Shown here one piece after another: positions 22,301 to 31,941 of a stretch of 40,363 bases of DNA. The position numbers and the translations under genes were made by a program. Each line of letters begins with the position of its first letter. The first letter of the stretch is position 1. The notes under the pieces are model-generated. The model was given only the letters and a program-made list of their open reading frames with translations. It was not told where the DNA came from and did no database searches. Source of the stretch: Xanthobacteraceae bacterium (GTDB lineage: Bacteria > Pseudomonadota > Alphaproteobacteria > Rhizobiales > Xanthobacteraceae); the NCBI GenBank assembly GCA_019746135.1, contig JAIESI010000174.1, forward strand, positions 1-40,363, read 5' to 3'.

Positions 22301-25300
22301 TCAGATTTCGTTTTCGCTGAGCAGCGTCGCGTTGCCGCCGGCGGCTGCGGTGTTGATCGTCACCGTCTGCTCGGTGGCGAAGCGCTGGAGATAATCCGGC
22401 CCGCCGGCTTTCGGCCCGGTGCCGGAGAGGCCGGTGCCGCCGAACGGCTGCGTGCCGACGACCGCGCCGATCATGCTGCGGTTGACGTAGACATTGCCGT
22501 TGTTGAGCCGCGCGACGATCCTCGCCGCGGTGGCGTCGATCCGCGAGTGCACGCCGAGCGTCAGTCCCGTGCCGTTGCCGGCGATGTCGCCGAGCAGTTC
22601 GTCGAGCCGGCCGGCGCGCCAGCGCACGACGTGCAGGATCGGACCGAACACCTCTTCGCGCAGATCGCCGGCGCGGTCGAGGCGGATCATCGAGGGCGGC
22701 ACGAACAGCCCGCGCGACGGCAGTGCGCGGCCCAGGTCCCAGCGGAACATCACGCGGTTCTCCGCAGCCTTCGCAACCAGCCACTTGTCGAGCTTCTGTT
22801 TCGCTTCCTCGTCGATCACCGGACCGACATGGGTCGCCGGATCGCGCGGATCGCCCAGCGCAAGCTCCTTCGCGGCGCCCGCCACCATCGTGGTGATGCG
22901 GTCGGCGACGTCCTCCTGCACGCAGAGCAGCCGCAGCGCCGAGCAACGCTGGCCGGCCGAGCGGAACGCCGACATCACCACGTCGTCGGCGACCTGCTCG
23001 GGCAGTGCGGTGGCGTCGACGATCATGGCGTTGATGCCGCCGGTCTCGGCGATCAGCGGCACGATCGGCCCGTCCTTGGCGGCGAGCGCGCGGTTGATGA
23101 TGCGGCCGACCTCGGTCGAGCCGGTGAAGGCGACGCCGGCCACGCGCGGATCGGCGGTCAGCGCCGCGCCGAGGCGGCCGTCGCCGGGCACGAATTGCAG
23201 CGCGCTTGCCGGCACGCCGGCCTGGTGCAGCAGCCGGATGGCCTCGGCGGCAATCAGCGGCGTCTGCTCGGCGGGCTTTGCCACCACCGCATTGCCGGCG
23301 GCGAGCGCGGCGGTCACCTGGCCTAAGAAAATCGCCAGCGGGAAATTCCACGGGCTGATGCAGACGAACACGCCGCGGCCGCGGTGGCGCAATTCGTTCG
23401 ATTCACCGGTCGGCCCCGGCATCGGCCGCGGCGCAAAAACACGGCGCGCCTCCGCGGCGTAGTAGCGGCAGTAGTCCACCGCCTCACGCAGTTCGGACAG
23501 CGCATCGTCGAGCGTCTTGCCGCCCTCGGCCTGCATCAGCGCGATCAACCTGCCGCGCGCGGCTTCGAGCAGCTCACCTGTGCGCTCGAGAATTTCCGCG
23601 CGCTGCTCGACCGGCACAGCGCTCCAGGCGGCGAAGCCCCTGTCCGCCGCGGCCATCGCGGCGGACGCGGCTGCGGCATCGGCCTCGGTCACCTGGCCGA
23701 CCGGCTTGCGGTCGATCGGCGACAGCACCGGCCGCGTCGTGCCCAGGCGGGCGGCGCCGTCGATGAGCGGTCCTGCCCTGGCGTCCTTCGGAACCCCCTG
23801 CGCGACTTCATCGCGCAGGGCCGCGAACGCCGCGCGGTCGCCGAACTCGACGCCCGACGAATTCAGCCGCGACGGACGATAGAGATCGCGCGGCAGCGGA
23901 ATATGCGGGTGGCGGGCGTGCCCGGCGTCGACGATCCATTGCTGCGGGCGCTTCAGGATGGTCTCGACCGGCACATTCGGATCGGCGGCGACCGCAACGA
24001 AGGACGAGTTCGCGCCGTTCTCCAGCAGCCGCCGCACCAGATAGGCCAGCAGGTCGCGGTGGCTGCCGACCGGCGCATAGACGCGGCAGGCCGCGCCGGG
24101 CTCCTCGTCGAGCAGCGCCTCGTAGAGCACCTCGCCCATGCCGTGCAGGCGCTGGAATTCGTAGCCTTCGACGCCGCCCGCCTCCTCGATCACGCTCGCG
24201 ACCGTCAGCGCATTGTGCGTCGCGAACTGCGGATAGAGCCTGGGCCGCGCTGCCAGCAACTGCCGCATGCAGGCCATGAACGACAGGTCGGTCATGGCCT
24301 TGCGGGTGAACACCGGATAGTCGGCAAGCCCGCGCTCCTGGGCGCGCTTCACCTCAGTGTCCCAATAGGCACCCTTGACCAGCCGCACCATCAGGCGGCG
24401 GTCGAGGCCCTGTGCGGCGTCGTTAAGCCAGCCGATCACCGCGCCGGCGCGCTTCTGATAGGCCTGCACCGCGAGCCCGAAGCCGTCCCAGCCGGCCAGC
24501 GACGAATCGGCCAGCACCTTGCCGATCACGTCGAGCGACAGTTCGAGGCGATCGGCCTCCTCGGCATCCACGGTGAAGTTGAGGTCATGACGCTTGGCGA
24601 GCCGGGCGAGCTCCAGCACCTGCGGTGCAAGCTCGCGCATCACCCGCTCGCGCGAGGTCGCCTCGTAACGCGGGTGCAGCGCCGACAGCTTGACCGAAAT
24701 GCCCGGCCGCGCCGGCGGCGCGGCGTTGCCGGCGCGGGCGCCGATCGCGGCGATGGCCTCGGCATAGGCCACGAAATAGCGCCTGGCATCGTCGGCCGTG
24801 CGTGCGCCCTCCCCCAGCATGTCGAACGAATAGCGGAACTCGCGGTGCGAGCCCGCGCGAGCGAGCGCCTCCTCGATGGTCTGGCCGAGCACGAAGTGCG
24901 AGCCGAGCAGCCGCATCGCCTGCCGGGTGGCCAGCCGCACGGTCGGCAGGCCGAGCCGCTTCAGCACGCTTTCGACAATGTTTTCCGGGGTTTCGCCGGG
25001 CTGGACCACCCGCGCGGTGACGCCCAGCACCCAGGCCGAGGCGGAAACCAGGAAGGTGCCGGAGGTATCCGGTTCCGACCAGTCGCCGGCGGCCAGCTTG
25101 TCCTCGATCAGGGCGTCGGCGGTCGCGGCGTCGGGAATGCGCAGCAGCGCCTCGGCCAGCACCATGAGGGCGAGGCCCTCCTTGGTCGACAGCGAATAGG
25201 CGTGCAGGAAGTCCTCGATGCCGCCGAGCCCGCCCGCGTTCGACCGGATCGCGCCAATGAGCCGCCTCGCCCGGTCGTCGATCCGCGCCTCGGCCGCCTC

Positions 25301-25426
25301 GCCGCGCGATCCGGCGGCGAGCAGCTCAGGCGCGATCACCTGGTCTTGTGGCGCATAAGCGGCGGCAAAGGCCGGAAGCGCCGCGCCGCCACCTGCGCCG
25401 CCCGCCACCTTCAAGACCTCGCTCAT
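22301..25426 (-). CDS. putA: Bifunctional proline dehydrogenase / P5C dehydrogenase PutA
   Basis: The 1041-residue enzyme oxidises proline to glutamate in two linked steps. The N-terminal half is the FAD-dependent proline dehydrogenase (ISVKLSALHPRYE, MVRLVKGAYWDTE, EFQRLHGMGEVLYE, YAPVGSHRDLLAYLVRRLLENG). The C-terminal half is an aldehyde dehydrogenase (ISPWNFPLAIFLGQV, AFTGSTEVG, catalytic cysteine in SAGQRCSALR). ATG 25426 follows ggaggcgtccg. There is no N-terminal ribbon-helix-helix domain, so it is not the self-regulating E. coli form. It is divergent from the 25691 ABC operon across 264 bases. Confidence 0.96.
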   Translation of the reverse strand: MSEVLKVAGGAGGGAALPAFAAAYAPQDQVIAPELLAAGSRGEAAEARIDDRARRLIGAIRSNAGGLGGIEDFLHAYSLSTKEGLALMVLAEALLRIPDAATADALIEDKLAAGDWSEPDTSGTFLVSASAWVLGVTARVVQPGETPENIVESVLKRLGLPTVRLATRQAMRLLGSHFVLGQTIEEALARAGSHREFRYSFDMLGEGARTADDARRYFVAYAEAIAAIGARAGNAAPPARPGISVKLSALHPRYEATSRERVMRELAPQVLELARLAKRHDLNFTVDAEEADRLELSLDVIGKVLADSSLAGWDGFGLAVQAYQKRAGAVIGWLNDAAQGLDRRLMVRLVKGAYWDTEVKRAQERGLADYPVFTRKAMTDLSFMACMRQLLAARPRLYPQFATHNALTVASVIEEAGGVEGYEFQRLHGMGEVLYEALLDEEPGAACRVYAPVGSHRDLLAYLVRRLLENGANSSFVAVAADPNVPVETILKRPQQWIVDAGHARHPHIPLPRDLYRPSRLNSSGVEFGDRAAFAALRDEVAQGVPKDARAGPLIDGAARLGTTRPVLSPIDRKPVGQVTEADAAAASAAMAAADRGFAAWSAVPVEQRAEILERTGELLEAARGRLIALMQAEGGKTLDDALSELREAVDYCRYYAAEARRVFAPRPMPGPTGESNELRHRGRGVFVCISPWNFPLAIFLGQVTAALAAGNAVVAKPAEQTPLIAAEAIRLLHQAGVPASALQFVPGDGRLGAALTADPRVAGVAFTGSTEVGRIINRALAAKDGPIVPLIAETGGINAMIVDATALPEQVADDVVMSAFRSAGQRCSALRLLCVQEDVADRITTMVAGAAKELALGDPRDPATHVGPVIDEEAKQKLDKWLVAKAAENRVMFRWDLGRALPSRGLFVPPSMIRLDRAGDLREEVFGPILHVVRWRAGRLDELLGDIAGNGTGLTLGVHSRIDATAARIVARLNNGNVYVNRSMIGAVVGTQPFGGTGLSGTGPKAGGPDYLQRFATEQTVTINTAAAGGNATLLSENEI

Positions 25427-25690
25427 CGGACGCCTCCGCCCGGCGGCCCGGACATCCCGGTCAGCCGTCTCCAACTTATCAGCATCATTGCCCGCCGCCG
25501 CGGCAGGCTGGCGAACTCATGTGCAGAACCGGACCGGCCATGGCCTGCGGCATGGTCCGACCTTGCTCTTTCATTCGGCATGTTCTTTGCTGTGCAACAA
25601 ATGAGCGTCCATCGTGAACCCGCAACCCATTGAAGCAGGTCCGCGAGCGCCAACCGAAGACACCGTGAAGACACTGTAAGGGGTAGCGAC

Positions 25691-26731
25691 ATGAATCCGT
25701 TCAATAACGTCTGGCGCAGGCATTTCGGCCTGGCCCTGGCGGCCGCTCTGGGTGCCGCCCTGGCCGCGGGGCCGGCCGCCGCGCAGCAAGCGATCAAGTT
25801 CTCGCTCGATTTCAAGTTCGAGGGTCCGTCGGCGCCGTTCCTGGTCGCCATCGACAAGGGCTACTTCAAGGCCGAGGGCCTCGACGTCACCATCGACTCG
25901 GCGGCGGGCTCGCTCGAGCCGATCAACCGCGTCGCCGCGGGCACCTACGACATGGGCTTCGGCGACATCAACTCGCTGATCAAGTTCCGCGACGCCAATC
26001 CGTCGAACGCGATCAAGGCCGTGTACATGCTCTACAACAAGCCGGCCTTCTCGATCGTCGGCCGCAAGAGCCGCGGCGTCACCAAGCCCAAGGATCTCGA
26101 AGGCAGGACGCTCGGCGCTCCGCCGCCGGACGGCGCGTGGGCGCAGTGGAAGATCTTCACCCAGGCCAACGGCATCGACCCGTCCAAGGTGAAGGTCGAA
26201 GCGGTCGGCTTCCCGGTGCGCGAGCCGATGCTGCAGAACGGCCAGGTCGACGCCATCACCGGCTTCTCGTTCTCGTCCTTCATCAATCTGAAAACGATGG
26301 GCGTTCCGGTCGACGACATCGTCGTCATGCTGATGGCCGACTACGGCGTCAATCTCTACGGCAACACCATCATCGTGAACCCGAAGTTCGCCGCCGAGAA
26401 GCCGGAAGCGGTGAAGGGCTTCCTGCGCGCCCTGACCAAGGGCCTCAGGGACACGATCGCCAACCCGTCCGCCGCGGTCGACTCGGTGATCAAGCGCAAT
26501 GACGTCGCCCGGAAGCCGGTCGAGCTCGAGCGTCTGAACATGGCGCTCAAGGACAACATCGTCACACCGGAGGTGAAGGCGAACGGCTTCGGCGGCGTGG
26601 ACGCCGACCGGATGGCCAAGGCGATCGACCAGATCGCGCTGACCTACGAGTTCAAGAACCCCAGGCCGAAGGCGGCCGACGCCTTCGACCCGTCGTTCCT
26701 GGCGCCGGCCGCCGATCGCAAGGCGAACTGA
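25691..26731 (+). CDS. ABC transporter substrate-binding protein, NMT1/SsuA-like
   Basis: This 346-residue periplasmic receptor heads a three-gene ABC operon. A signal peptide (LALAAALGAALAAGPAAAQQ) precedes a type II binding fold with IKFSLDFKFEGPSAPFLVAI, KGYFKAEGLDVTIDSAAGS and GTYDMGFGDINSLI, the pattern of the nitrate/sulfonate/taurine/thiamine-precursor group. The ligand cannot be told from sequence. Aagggg lies before the start. The next gene begins 25 bases later. A LysR gene convergent with the operon is a candidate regulator. Confidence 0.9.
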   Translation: MNPFNNVWRRHFGLALAAALGAALAAGPAAAQQAIKFSLDFKFEGPSAPFLVAIDKGYFKAEGLDVTIDSAAGSLEPINRVAAGTYDMGFGDINSLIKFRDANPSNAIKAVYMLYNKPAFSIVGRKSRGVTKPKDLEGRTLGAPPPDGAWAQWKIFTQANGIDPSKVKVEAVGFPVREPMLQNGQVDAITGFSFSSFINLKTMGVPVDDIVVMLMADYGVNLYGNTIIVNPKFAAEKPEAVKGFLRALTKGLRDTIANPSAAVDSVIKRNDVARKPVELERLNMALKDNIVTPEVKANGFGGVDADRMAKAIDQIALTYEFKNPRPKAADAFDPSFLAPAADRKAN

Positions 26732-26756
26732 CGCGGGAGAGTTGGGGGACTTTCCC

Positions 26757-27539
26757 GTGACGGGGTTCGTGACGCTTGATGGGGTCAGCCACGCCTACGG
26801 CGCGGCGACCAATGCTCCGGCGGTCGAGGGTCTGTCGCTGGAGATTGCCGAGGGCGAATTCGCCGCGGTGGTCGGCCCCTCCGGCTGCGGCAAGTCCACG
26901 CTGATGAAGCTCGCGACCGGCCTGCAGTTCCCGTTCAAGGGAACCGTGAAGGTCGCGGGCGAGCAGGTCAGCAAGCCGGTGAAGATCGCCGGCATGGCGT
27001 TCCAGGCGCCGACGCTGCTGCCGTGGCGGACCACGCTCCAGAACCTGCTGCTGCCGCTGGAAATCGTCGAGCCGCACCGCAGCGAGATCCGTCGCAAGCG
27101 CCACGAGTATGCCGCGCGCGCCGAGAACCTGCTGGCCTCGGTCGGCCTGCGCGGCCAGGGCGAGAAATATCCCTGGGAGCTGTCGGGCGGCATGCAGCAG
27201 CGCACGTCGTTGTGCCGGGCGCTGATCCACGAACCGCAGCTCCTGATGCTGGACGAGCCGTTCGGCGCGCTCGATGCGTTCACCCGCGAAGAACTGTGGT
27301 GCGTGATCCGCGACCTGCACGCGGCGCGGAAAATCACCGTCTGCCTCGTCACCCACGACTTGCGCGAAGCGGTGTTCCTCGCCGACCGGGTGTTCGTCAT
27401 GTCGGCGCGCCCGGGCCGCATCCTGGTCGAAAGAAAGATCGAGATCCCGCGGCCGCGCGAGCTCGAAGTGACCTTCACGCAGGGCTTCCAGGACATCGTC
27501 CACGAGTTGCGCGGACATATCGTCAGGGCGCGGCAATGA
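26757..27539 (+). CDS. ABC transporter ATP-binding protein, nitrate/sulfonate/taurine type
   Basis: The 260-residue ATPase has Walker A GPSGCGKST at residues 40-48, the Q-loop AFQAPTLLPWRT, signature LSGGMQQR and Walker B LLMLDEPFGALD, the set typical of SsuB/TauB/NrtD-like proteins. The start is taken as GTG 26757, which has ggggga seven bases in front; a TTG at 26742 would sit too close to any ribosome site. Its last codon overlaps the permease start as ATGA, indicating coupling. Confidence 0.93.
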   Translation: MTGFVTLDGVSHAYGAATNAPAVEGLSLEIAEGEFAAVVGPSGCGKSTLMKLATGLQFPFKGTVKVAGEQVSKPVKIAGMAFQAPTLLPWRTTLQNLLLPLEIVEPHRSEIRRKRHEYAARAENLLASVGLRGQGEKYPWELSGGMQQRTSLCRALIHEPQLLMLDEPFGALDAFTREELWCVIRDLHAARKITVCLVTHDLREAVFLADRVFVMSARPGRILVERKIEIPRPRELEVTFTQGFQDIVHELRGHIVRARQ

Positions 27540-28309
27540 ACCGGAGCGATTTCATGGTCCGCGCCGCGCCGTGGCTCTACACGGCGGTGCTGTTCATCGT
27601 CTGGGAGGGCGCGGTCCGGCTGTTCGGCATCCCGGTGTTCTTCCTGCCGCCGCCGACCGCCATCGCGGTGGCCTTCGTCGAGTTCTGGGGGCCGATCTAC
27701 CGCAATTCGCTGTTCACGCTGTCGACCACGCTGATCGGCTTCGGACTGGCCGTCGGGTTCGGGCTCCTGCTCGGCCTCGTGGTCGGCTGGTCGCGCTCGA
27801 TCTATGCCGGGCTCTACCCGCTGATGATCGGCTTCAACGCCATCCCCAAGGTCGCGGTGGTGCCGATCCTGGTGCTGTGGTTCGGCATCGGCTTCATCCC
27901 CGCCGTGCTCACCGCGTTCCTGATCTCGTTCTTCCCGATCGTGGTCAATGTCGCCACCGGGCTTGCCACCATCGAGCCCGAGCTCGAGGACGTGCTCAAG
28001 GCGCTCGGCGCGAGCAAGCTCGACATCATGCGCAAGGTCGGCATCCCGCGCACGATGCCCTACTTCTTCGGCTCGCTGAAGATTGCCATCACGCTCGCCT
28101 TCGTCGGCTCGGTGATCTCGGAAAGCATCGCCTCGAACCAAGGCATCGGCAACCTGATGCTGCAGGCGCAGGCGCAGTTTCAGGTGCCGCTGATCTTTGC
28201 GGGACTGGTCGCGCTCGCGGTCGAGGGCATCGTCATGTACTGGCTGATGGCGATCCTCGAAGCGCGCTCGACCCGATGGGCGCAGCGCTCGGGCTTTGCG
28301 CAGGCCTGA
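27536..28309 (+). CDS. ABC transporter permease, SsuC/TauC type
   Basis: This 257-residue protein has six predicted membrane helices and the inner-membrane component motif near residue 160 (EDVLKALGASKLDIMRKVGIPRTMPYF), which docks to the ATPase. Upstream the NAIPKVAVVPILVLWFGIG helix is typical of the SsuC/TauC family. It overlaps the ATPase gene by four bases and is the last gene of the operon, convergent with the LysR gene 31 bases away. Confidence 0.94.
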   Translation: MNRSDFMVRAAPWLYTAVLFIVWEGAVRLFGIPVFFLPPPTAIAVAFVEFWGPIYRNSLFTLSTTLIGFGLAVGFGLLLGLVVGWSRSIYAGLYPLMIGFNAIPKVAVVPILVLWFGIGFIPAVLTAFLISFFPIVVNVATGLATIEPELEDVLKALGASKLDIMRKVGIPRTMPYFFGSLKIAITLAFVGSVISESIASNQGIGNLMLQAQAQFQVPLIFAGLVALAVEGIVMYWLMAILEARSTRWAQRSGFAQA

Positions 28310-28340
28310 CGCGATCTCAGGAAATTCGGGCCGCCCGGAT

Positions 28341-29243
28341 TCAAGCCGCTGTGGTGTGCTGGCTGCGCGCGAAACCATCGGCCGCGGCTTGCGGGCTGAC
28401 CGCCGCGGCAATCGCATCGGCGAGCTGCTCGCGCTCTTCGACGTCGGCCCCGCCGCGCACATAGATGCCGCAGAAAATGTCCGGCAGCTTCGGCAGCGGC
28501 GCGTTCTCCCAGATGGCGATGCCGGGAAGTCCGGCCCGGCTGCGCGGCAGCGCCATCACCCCGAAGCCCGCGGCCACCGCGCCGACGAGCGCGATCAGGC
28601 TCGTGCCGACGAACACCTTCTCGTAGTTGCGTCCGGCCTGGCTCAGCGTGTTCATGGCCACGCGGCCGAGCAGGCATTCCTCGCCGTACGACACCAGCGG
28701 CACCGGAGCCTCGGCATCCACCGCGGTCGAGGGCGCGCACACCCAGACCAGCGGCTCGGCCCAGCAATGCCGCGTGTCCTGCGAAGGCCCGGTGGTCGAC
28801 GCCCAGATCGCAAGGTCGGCCTCGCCCTCGCGCAGATCGCGGAGCAGGTGATCGACCTTGGCGCTGTAGAGCTGGAAATGCAGGTCGGGCCGGTCGGCGC
28901 GGGCGCATTTGAGCCCAAACGCAGCGCCGGCCGCGGTCACATCGCCGGTGGTTCCGATCCGGATGGTCTTGGCCGCAAGGCGCGGCCCGGCAATGTCGAG
29001 GATCTGGTCGTTGATCGAAAGCAGCCGCCGCGCGTAATTGACGACCAGTTCCCCCGAGGAGGTCAGGCTGACGCCCGGCGCGCTCTTGTCGAGGAGGTCG
29101 GCGCCGAGCAGGCCCTGCAATCGTTTGACCTGCGCGCTGACGGCCGGTTGCGTCACCCCAAGCGACTGAGCCGCCTTGGTAAAGCTCCGCAAATCCACCA
29201 CGGCAACCAATGTCCGAAGAAGCTCGGTCGGGATGTTGGTCAT
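28341..29243 (-). CDS. LysR-family transcriptional regulator
   Basis: The 300-residue protein has the N-terminal LysR helix-turn-helix (LLRTLVAVVDLRSFTKAAQS then LGVTQPAVSAQVKRLQGLLG, residues 8-48) and a periplasmic-binding-protein-like effector domain. It most resembles the group that controls uptake and degradation genes. It is convergent with the ABC operon and divergent from ndvA, so the targets are unclear; a site in the 369-base region upstream of it would act on itself and possibly on ndvA. Confidence 0.93.
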   Translation of the reverse strand: MTNIPTELLRTLVAVVDLRSFTKAAQSLGVTQPAVSAQVKRLQGLLGADLLDKSAPGVSLTSSGELVVNYARRLLSINDQILDIAGPRLAAKTIRIGTTGDVTAAGAAFGLKCARADRPDLHFQLYSAKVDHLLRDLREGEADLAIWASTTGPSQDTRHCWAEPLVWVCAPSTAVDAEAPVPLVSYGEECLLGRVAMNTLSQAGRNYEKVFVGTSLIALVGAVAAGFGVMALPRSRAGLPGIAIWENAPLPKLPDIFCGIYVRGGADVEEREQLADAIAAAVSPQAAADGFARSQHTTAA

Positions 29244-29612
29244 GGCCTATCCGTCCCTAGAAGCTGTCCGAAACCGCCGCATCATTCAGGCTCGTCCGAG
29301 CCGCAGTCACCACCCGTATGTCCCCTTGAGGCCTTGCGCACGCGCACGATGCAGAAGGCCAGGAATCTTACGGCATCTTATAATCCATTTCCACCACGCG
29401 ATGTACGAACAACCCCTGGGCAATATCCTCAATTCCCACACTATGGTGAAATTACACAGCCGAGCCGGAAACGGCCGTGCCGCACGGTGGAAACCGCATC
29501 GGCAAATCGTGTTAATGTCCGCCGCTGGGAGAACTACAACCGGCGGGGCGCATGCCGCGCCGAAGACGAGCCGTTTTGGCCTTGATGGCGACAGCAACCT
29601 GAAATCCAAATC
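29244..29612. other. 369-base divergent intergenic region between lysR and ndvA
   Basis: No gene is supported here. A TATAAT lies at 29379-29384 without a convincing -35 box, more than 220 bases before the ndvA start, so a long leader or an activator-dependent promoter is possible. The right half is less GC-rich (around 29360-29460) than the surroundings, as expected for a promoter zone. I find no clear palindrome. Confidence 0.4.
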
Positions 29613-31430
29613 ATGAACCTTGTCCGATTGTATACGCGCGTTCTGGAGATGCTGGGCGCCGAGTCGCGCCTCGCCTGGACGCTCGCCATTGCCAACGTGG
29701 CCCTCGCTGCCGCGCAATTTGCCGAGCCGATCCTGTTCGGCCGCATCATCGACTCGCTGGCCGGAGCCCAGACCCGCGGCTCCGTGCCGGCCTGGACCGA
29801 TCTCGTAACCCTGCTCGCAGCCTGGGTCGCGTTCGGGCTGTTCTCCATCGTCTGCGGCGCGCTGGTTGCGCTGCACGCCGACCGGCTGGCGCACCGCCAG
29901 CGCCACGTGGTGATGAGCAACTATTTCGAGCACATCCTGCAGCTGCCGCTCGGCTTCCACGGCACGGTCCATTCCGGCCGGATGCTGAAGATCATGCTGA
30001 CCGGCACCGATTCGATGTGGTGGCTGTGGCTCGGCTTCTTCCGCGAGCATTTCGCGGCCTTCGTGTCGCTGCTGGTGCTGCTGCCGCTGTCGCTGTTCCT
30101 GAACTGGCGGCTGGCTCTGCTGCTGATCATCCTCTGCGTCGTGTTCGCGGCGTTGACCGCACTCGTCGTTCGCCGTGCCGAAGAGGGGCAAGGCACGGTC
30201 GAGCGCCACTACAGCGACCTCGCCGAGCGTGCCTCGGACGCGCTCGGCAACGTCGCGCTGGTGCAGAGCTTCGCCCGTGTCGAGGCCGAGGTGGTCGGCA
30301 TCAAGGACGTCGTCACCAAGCTGCTCACCGCACAGATGCCGGTGCTGTCGTGGTGGGCGCTCTGCGCCGTGCTGACGCGCGCTTCGACCACGCTGACCGT
30401 GCTGGCTATCTTCGTGGTCGGCATCTTCCTCAACATGAAGGGCCTCACCAGCGTCGGCGAGATCGTCACCTTCACGAGCTTTGCCGGGCTCGTGATCAAC
30501 CGCCTCGAATATGCGGTGAGCTTCGCCAACCGCCTGGTGCTCGACGCGCCGCGGCTGCGCGAGTTCTTCGAGGTCGCCGACACCGTGCCGGCGGTGCGCG
30601 ACCGGCCCGACGCGGTCGACCCCGGCCGGCTGCGCGGTCTCGTCGAGTTCTCCGACGTGTCGTTCTCCTACGACGGCAAGCGGCCGGCGGTCGCCGACCT
30701 GAACTTCACGGCGCTGCCCGGCGAGATCATCGCCCTGGTCGGCCCGACCGGCGCCGGCAAGTCGACCGCGCTCGCGCTGCTGCACCGCGTGTTCGACCCG
30801 CAGTCCGGCACCATCAAGATCGACGGCATGGACGTCCGCGGCCTCAAGCTCGGGCCGCTCCGCCGCAACATCGGCGTGGTGTTCCAGGAGGTGCTGCTGT
30901 TCAACCGCTCGATCGCGGAGAACCTGCGCGTCGGAAAGCCCGACGCCACCGACGAGGAGCTTCGCTCCGCGGCCGAGCGCGCCCAGGCGCTCGACTTCAT
31001 CCAGAGCAACCCGCAGGGCTTCGAAGCGCCGGTCGGCGAACGCGGCCGCATGCTCTCCGGCGGCGAGCGCCAGCGGCTGTCGATCGCCCGCGTGCTGCTG
31101 AAGAACCCGCCGATCCTCATTCTCGACGAGGCCACCAGCGCGCTGGACGCCACCACCGAGATCAAGGTCTGGTCCGCGCTCGACGAACTGATGCGCGACC
31201 GCACCACCTTCGTGATCGCGCACCGGCTCTCCACCATCCGCAACGCCACGCGCATCCTGGTGTTCGAGCACGGCCGCATCGTCGAAAGCGGCACGTTCGA
31301 CGACCTGGTCAAGCGCGGCGGCGCGTTCGCGGAGCTCGCCAAGGCGCAATTCCTGGTCGCCGACGACACCGGCAGGGAGCCGGCCGCCGCGAAGGCGACG
31401 GGCAAGGTCACCGAGGACGCGGCCGAGTAG
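29613..31430 (+). CDS. ndvA: Cyclic beta-1,2-glucan ABC exporter NdvA/ChvA
   Basis: This 605-residue half-transporter carries an N-terminal six-helix membrane domain (residues about 15-310) and a C-terminal ATPase. Walker A is GPTGAGKST at 377-385, the signature LSGGERQR from 481, Walker [13 protein letters not shown] around 501-512, and the H-loop AHRLSTIR follows. The N-terminus ([19 protein letters not shown]) and the [15 protein letters not shown] stretch are those of NdvA/ChvA, which exports cyclic glucans needed for osmotic adaptation and plant interaction in rhizobia. A glucan synthase (ndvB) is not in the window. The tail beyond the ATPase is Ala/Lys-rich. Confidence 0.93.
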   Translation: MNLVRLYTRVLEMLGAESRLAWTLAIANVALAAAQFAEPILFGRIIDSLAGAQTRGSVPAWTDLVTLLAAWVAFGLFSIVCGALVALHADRLAHRQRHVVMSNYFEHILQLPLGFHGTVHSGRMLKIMLTGTDSMWWLWLGFFREHFAAFVSLLVLLPLSLFLNWRLALLLIILCVVFAALTALVVRRAEEGQGTVERHYSDLAERASDALGNVALVQSFARVEAEVVGIKDVVTKLLTAQMPVLSWWALCAVLTRASTTLTVLAIFVVGIFLNMKGLTSVGEIVTFTSFAGLVINRLEYAVSFANRLVLDAPRLREFFEVADTVPAVRDRPDAVDPGRLRGLVEFSDVSFSYDGKRPAVADLNFTALPGEIIALVGPTGAGKSTALALLHRVFDPQSGTIKIDGMDVRGLKLGPLRRNIGVVFQEVLLFNRSIAENLRVGKPDATDEELRSAAERAQALDFIQSNPQGFEAPVGERGRMLSGGERQRLSIARVLLKNPPILILDEATSALDATTEIKVWSALDELMRDRTTFVIAHRLSTIRNATRILVFEHGRIVESGTFDDLVKRGGAFAELAKAQFLVADDTGREPAAAKATGKVTEDAAE

Positions 31431-31433
31431 CGC

Positions 31434-31706
31434 TTACCCGTTATCGCCGAATGGCAACAGGCGGACGCGCAATCGCGCTTCCTCGAATACGACTATGGCC
31501 CCGCGATGCGGTTGCTCCGCAACAGCGTCAAGATTTGCCAGCAGGATGGCGATCTGGCGAGACGGCCTTCGGTCCGCGCTCGCGCCAGTACTGTGCTGTC
31601 CTCGGCAGTCTGCAGTCCGTAGTCGCGCACGTGAACCGCGTCGTGCCCCGCTTGTCGTAACCCGTCCGCTATGTCGGGCGACACGCGTTGTCGACCAGAA
31701 ACTCAC
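31434..31706 (-). pseudogene. Broken DUF5615 (PIN-like) toxin
   Basis: Pieces of a DUF5615 protein are spread over three frames. FLVDNA comes first, then after a one-base loss SPDIADGLRQAGHDAVHVRD and LARARTEGR, then after an out-of-frame internal deletion RQIAILLANLDAV and AIVVFEEARLRVRLLPFG. A further base seems missing next to the start (GTGAG before TTTCTG), and the central SADTDF-type active-site stretch found in the family is gone. The original start overlapped the antitoxin stop, as in intact pairs. The gene cannot make a toxin. Confidence 0.85.
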
Positions 31707-31927
31707 GGTATCGTCAGCGGCAGCTCGCGCTCACGCACAGCGGCCGCCGCATATCGAAGCGCTTCGGAAATGTTCCCCGGTTCGAGGTCTGGATAGGACT
31801 TGAGAATGTCCTCGGTCATCCCATCGGCCACCATGTCCACAACGGTCGAGACCGGAATGCGGAGACCGCGAATGCACGGCACTCCGCCGATAGGCTTGGG
31901 GTTCACGGTGATACGAGGAAACGTCAT
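31703..31927 (-). CDS. DUF433 antitoxin
   Basis: This 74-residue protein is a full-length DUF433 antitoxin. The hallmark segments are ITVNPKPIGGVPCIRGLRIPV, VVDMVADGMTEDILKSYPDLE and the C-terminal AAAVRERELPL. DUF433 proteins pair with DUF5615 toxins, and here the toxin remains directly downstream with an overlapping start, but it is wrecked. The antitoxin looks intact and could be a leftover or act in trans on a related toxin. It starts 15 bases after the stop of the thiolase gene upstream on the same strand. Confidence 0.9.
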   Translation of the reverse strand: MTFPRITVNPKPIGGVPCIRGLRIPVSTVVDMVADGMTEDILKSYPDLEPGNISEALRYAAAAVRERELPLTIP

Positions 31928-31941
31928 CGTTCGCCTCCGAA

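Noticed and set aside
23384-25633. A 749-codon plus-strand open frame opposite putA
   Set aside because: It mirrors the third-codon-position GC bias of putA on the other strand; there are no domain motifs and no ribosome site.
28310-28340. Bidirectional terminator between the permease and lysR
   Set aside because: Only a four-base cggg/cccg stem is visible, which is too weak to claim.
31434-31706. A 90-residue intact protein beginning MSFWSTTRV
   Set aside because: Only its last 40 residues resemble DUF5615; the first half is out of frame relative to the real family sequence, so it is part of a pseudogene rather than a gene.
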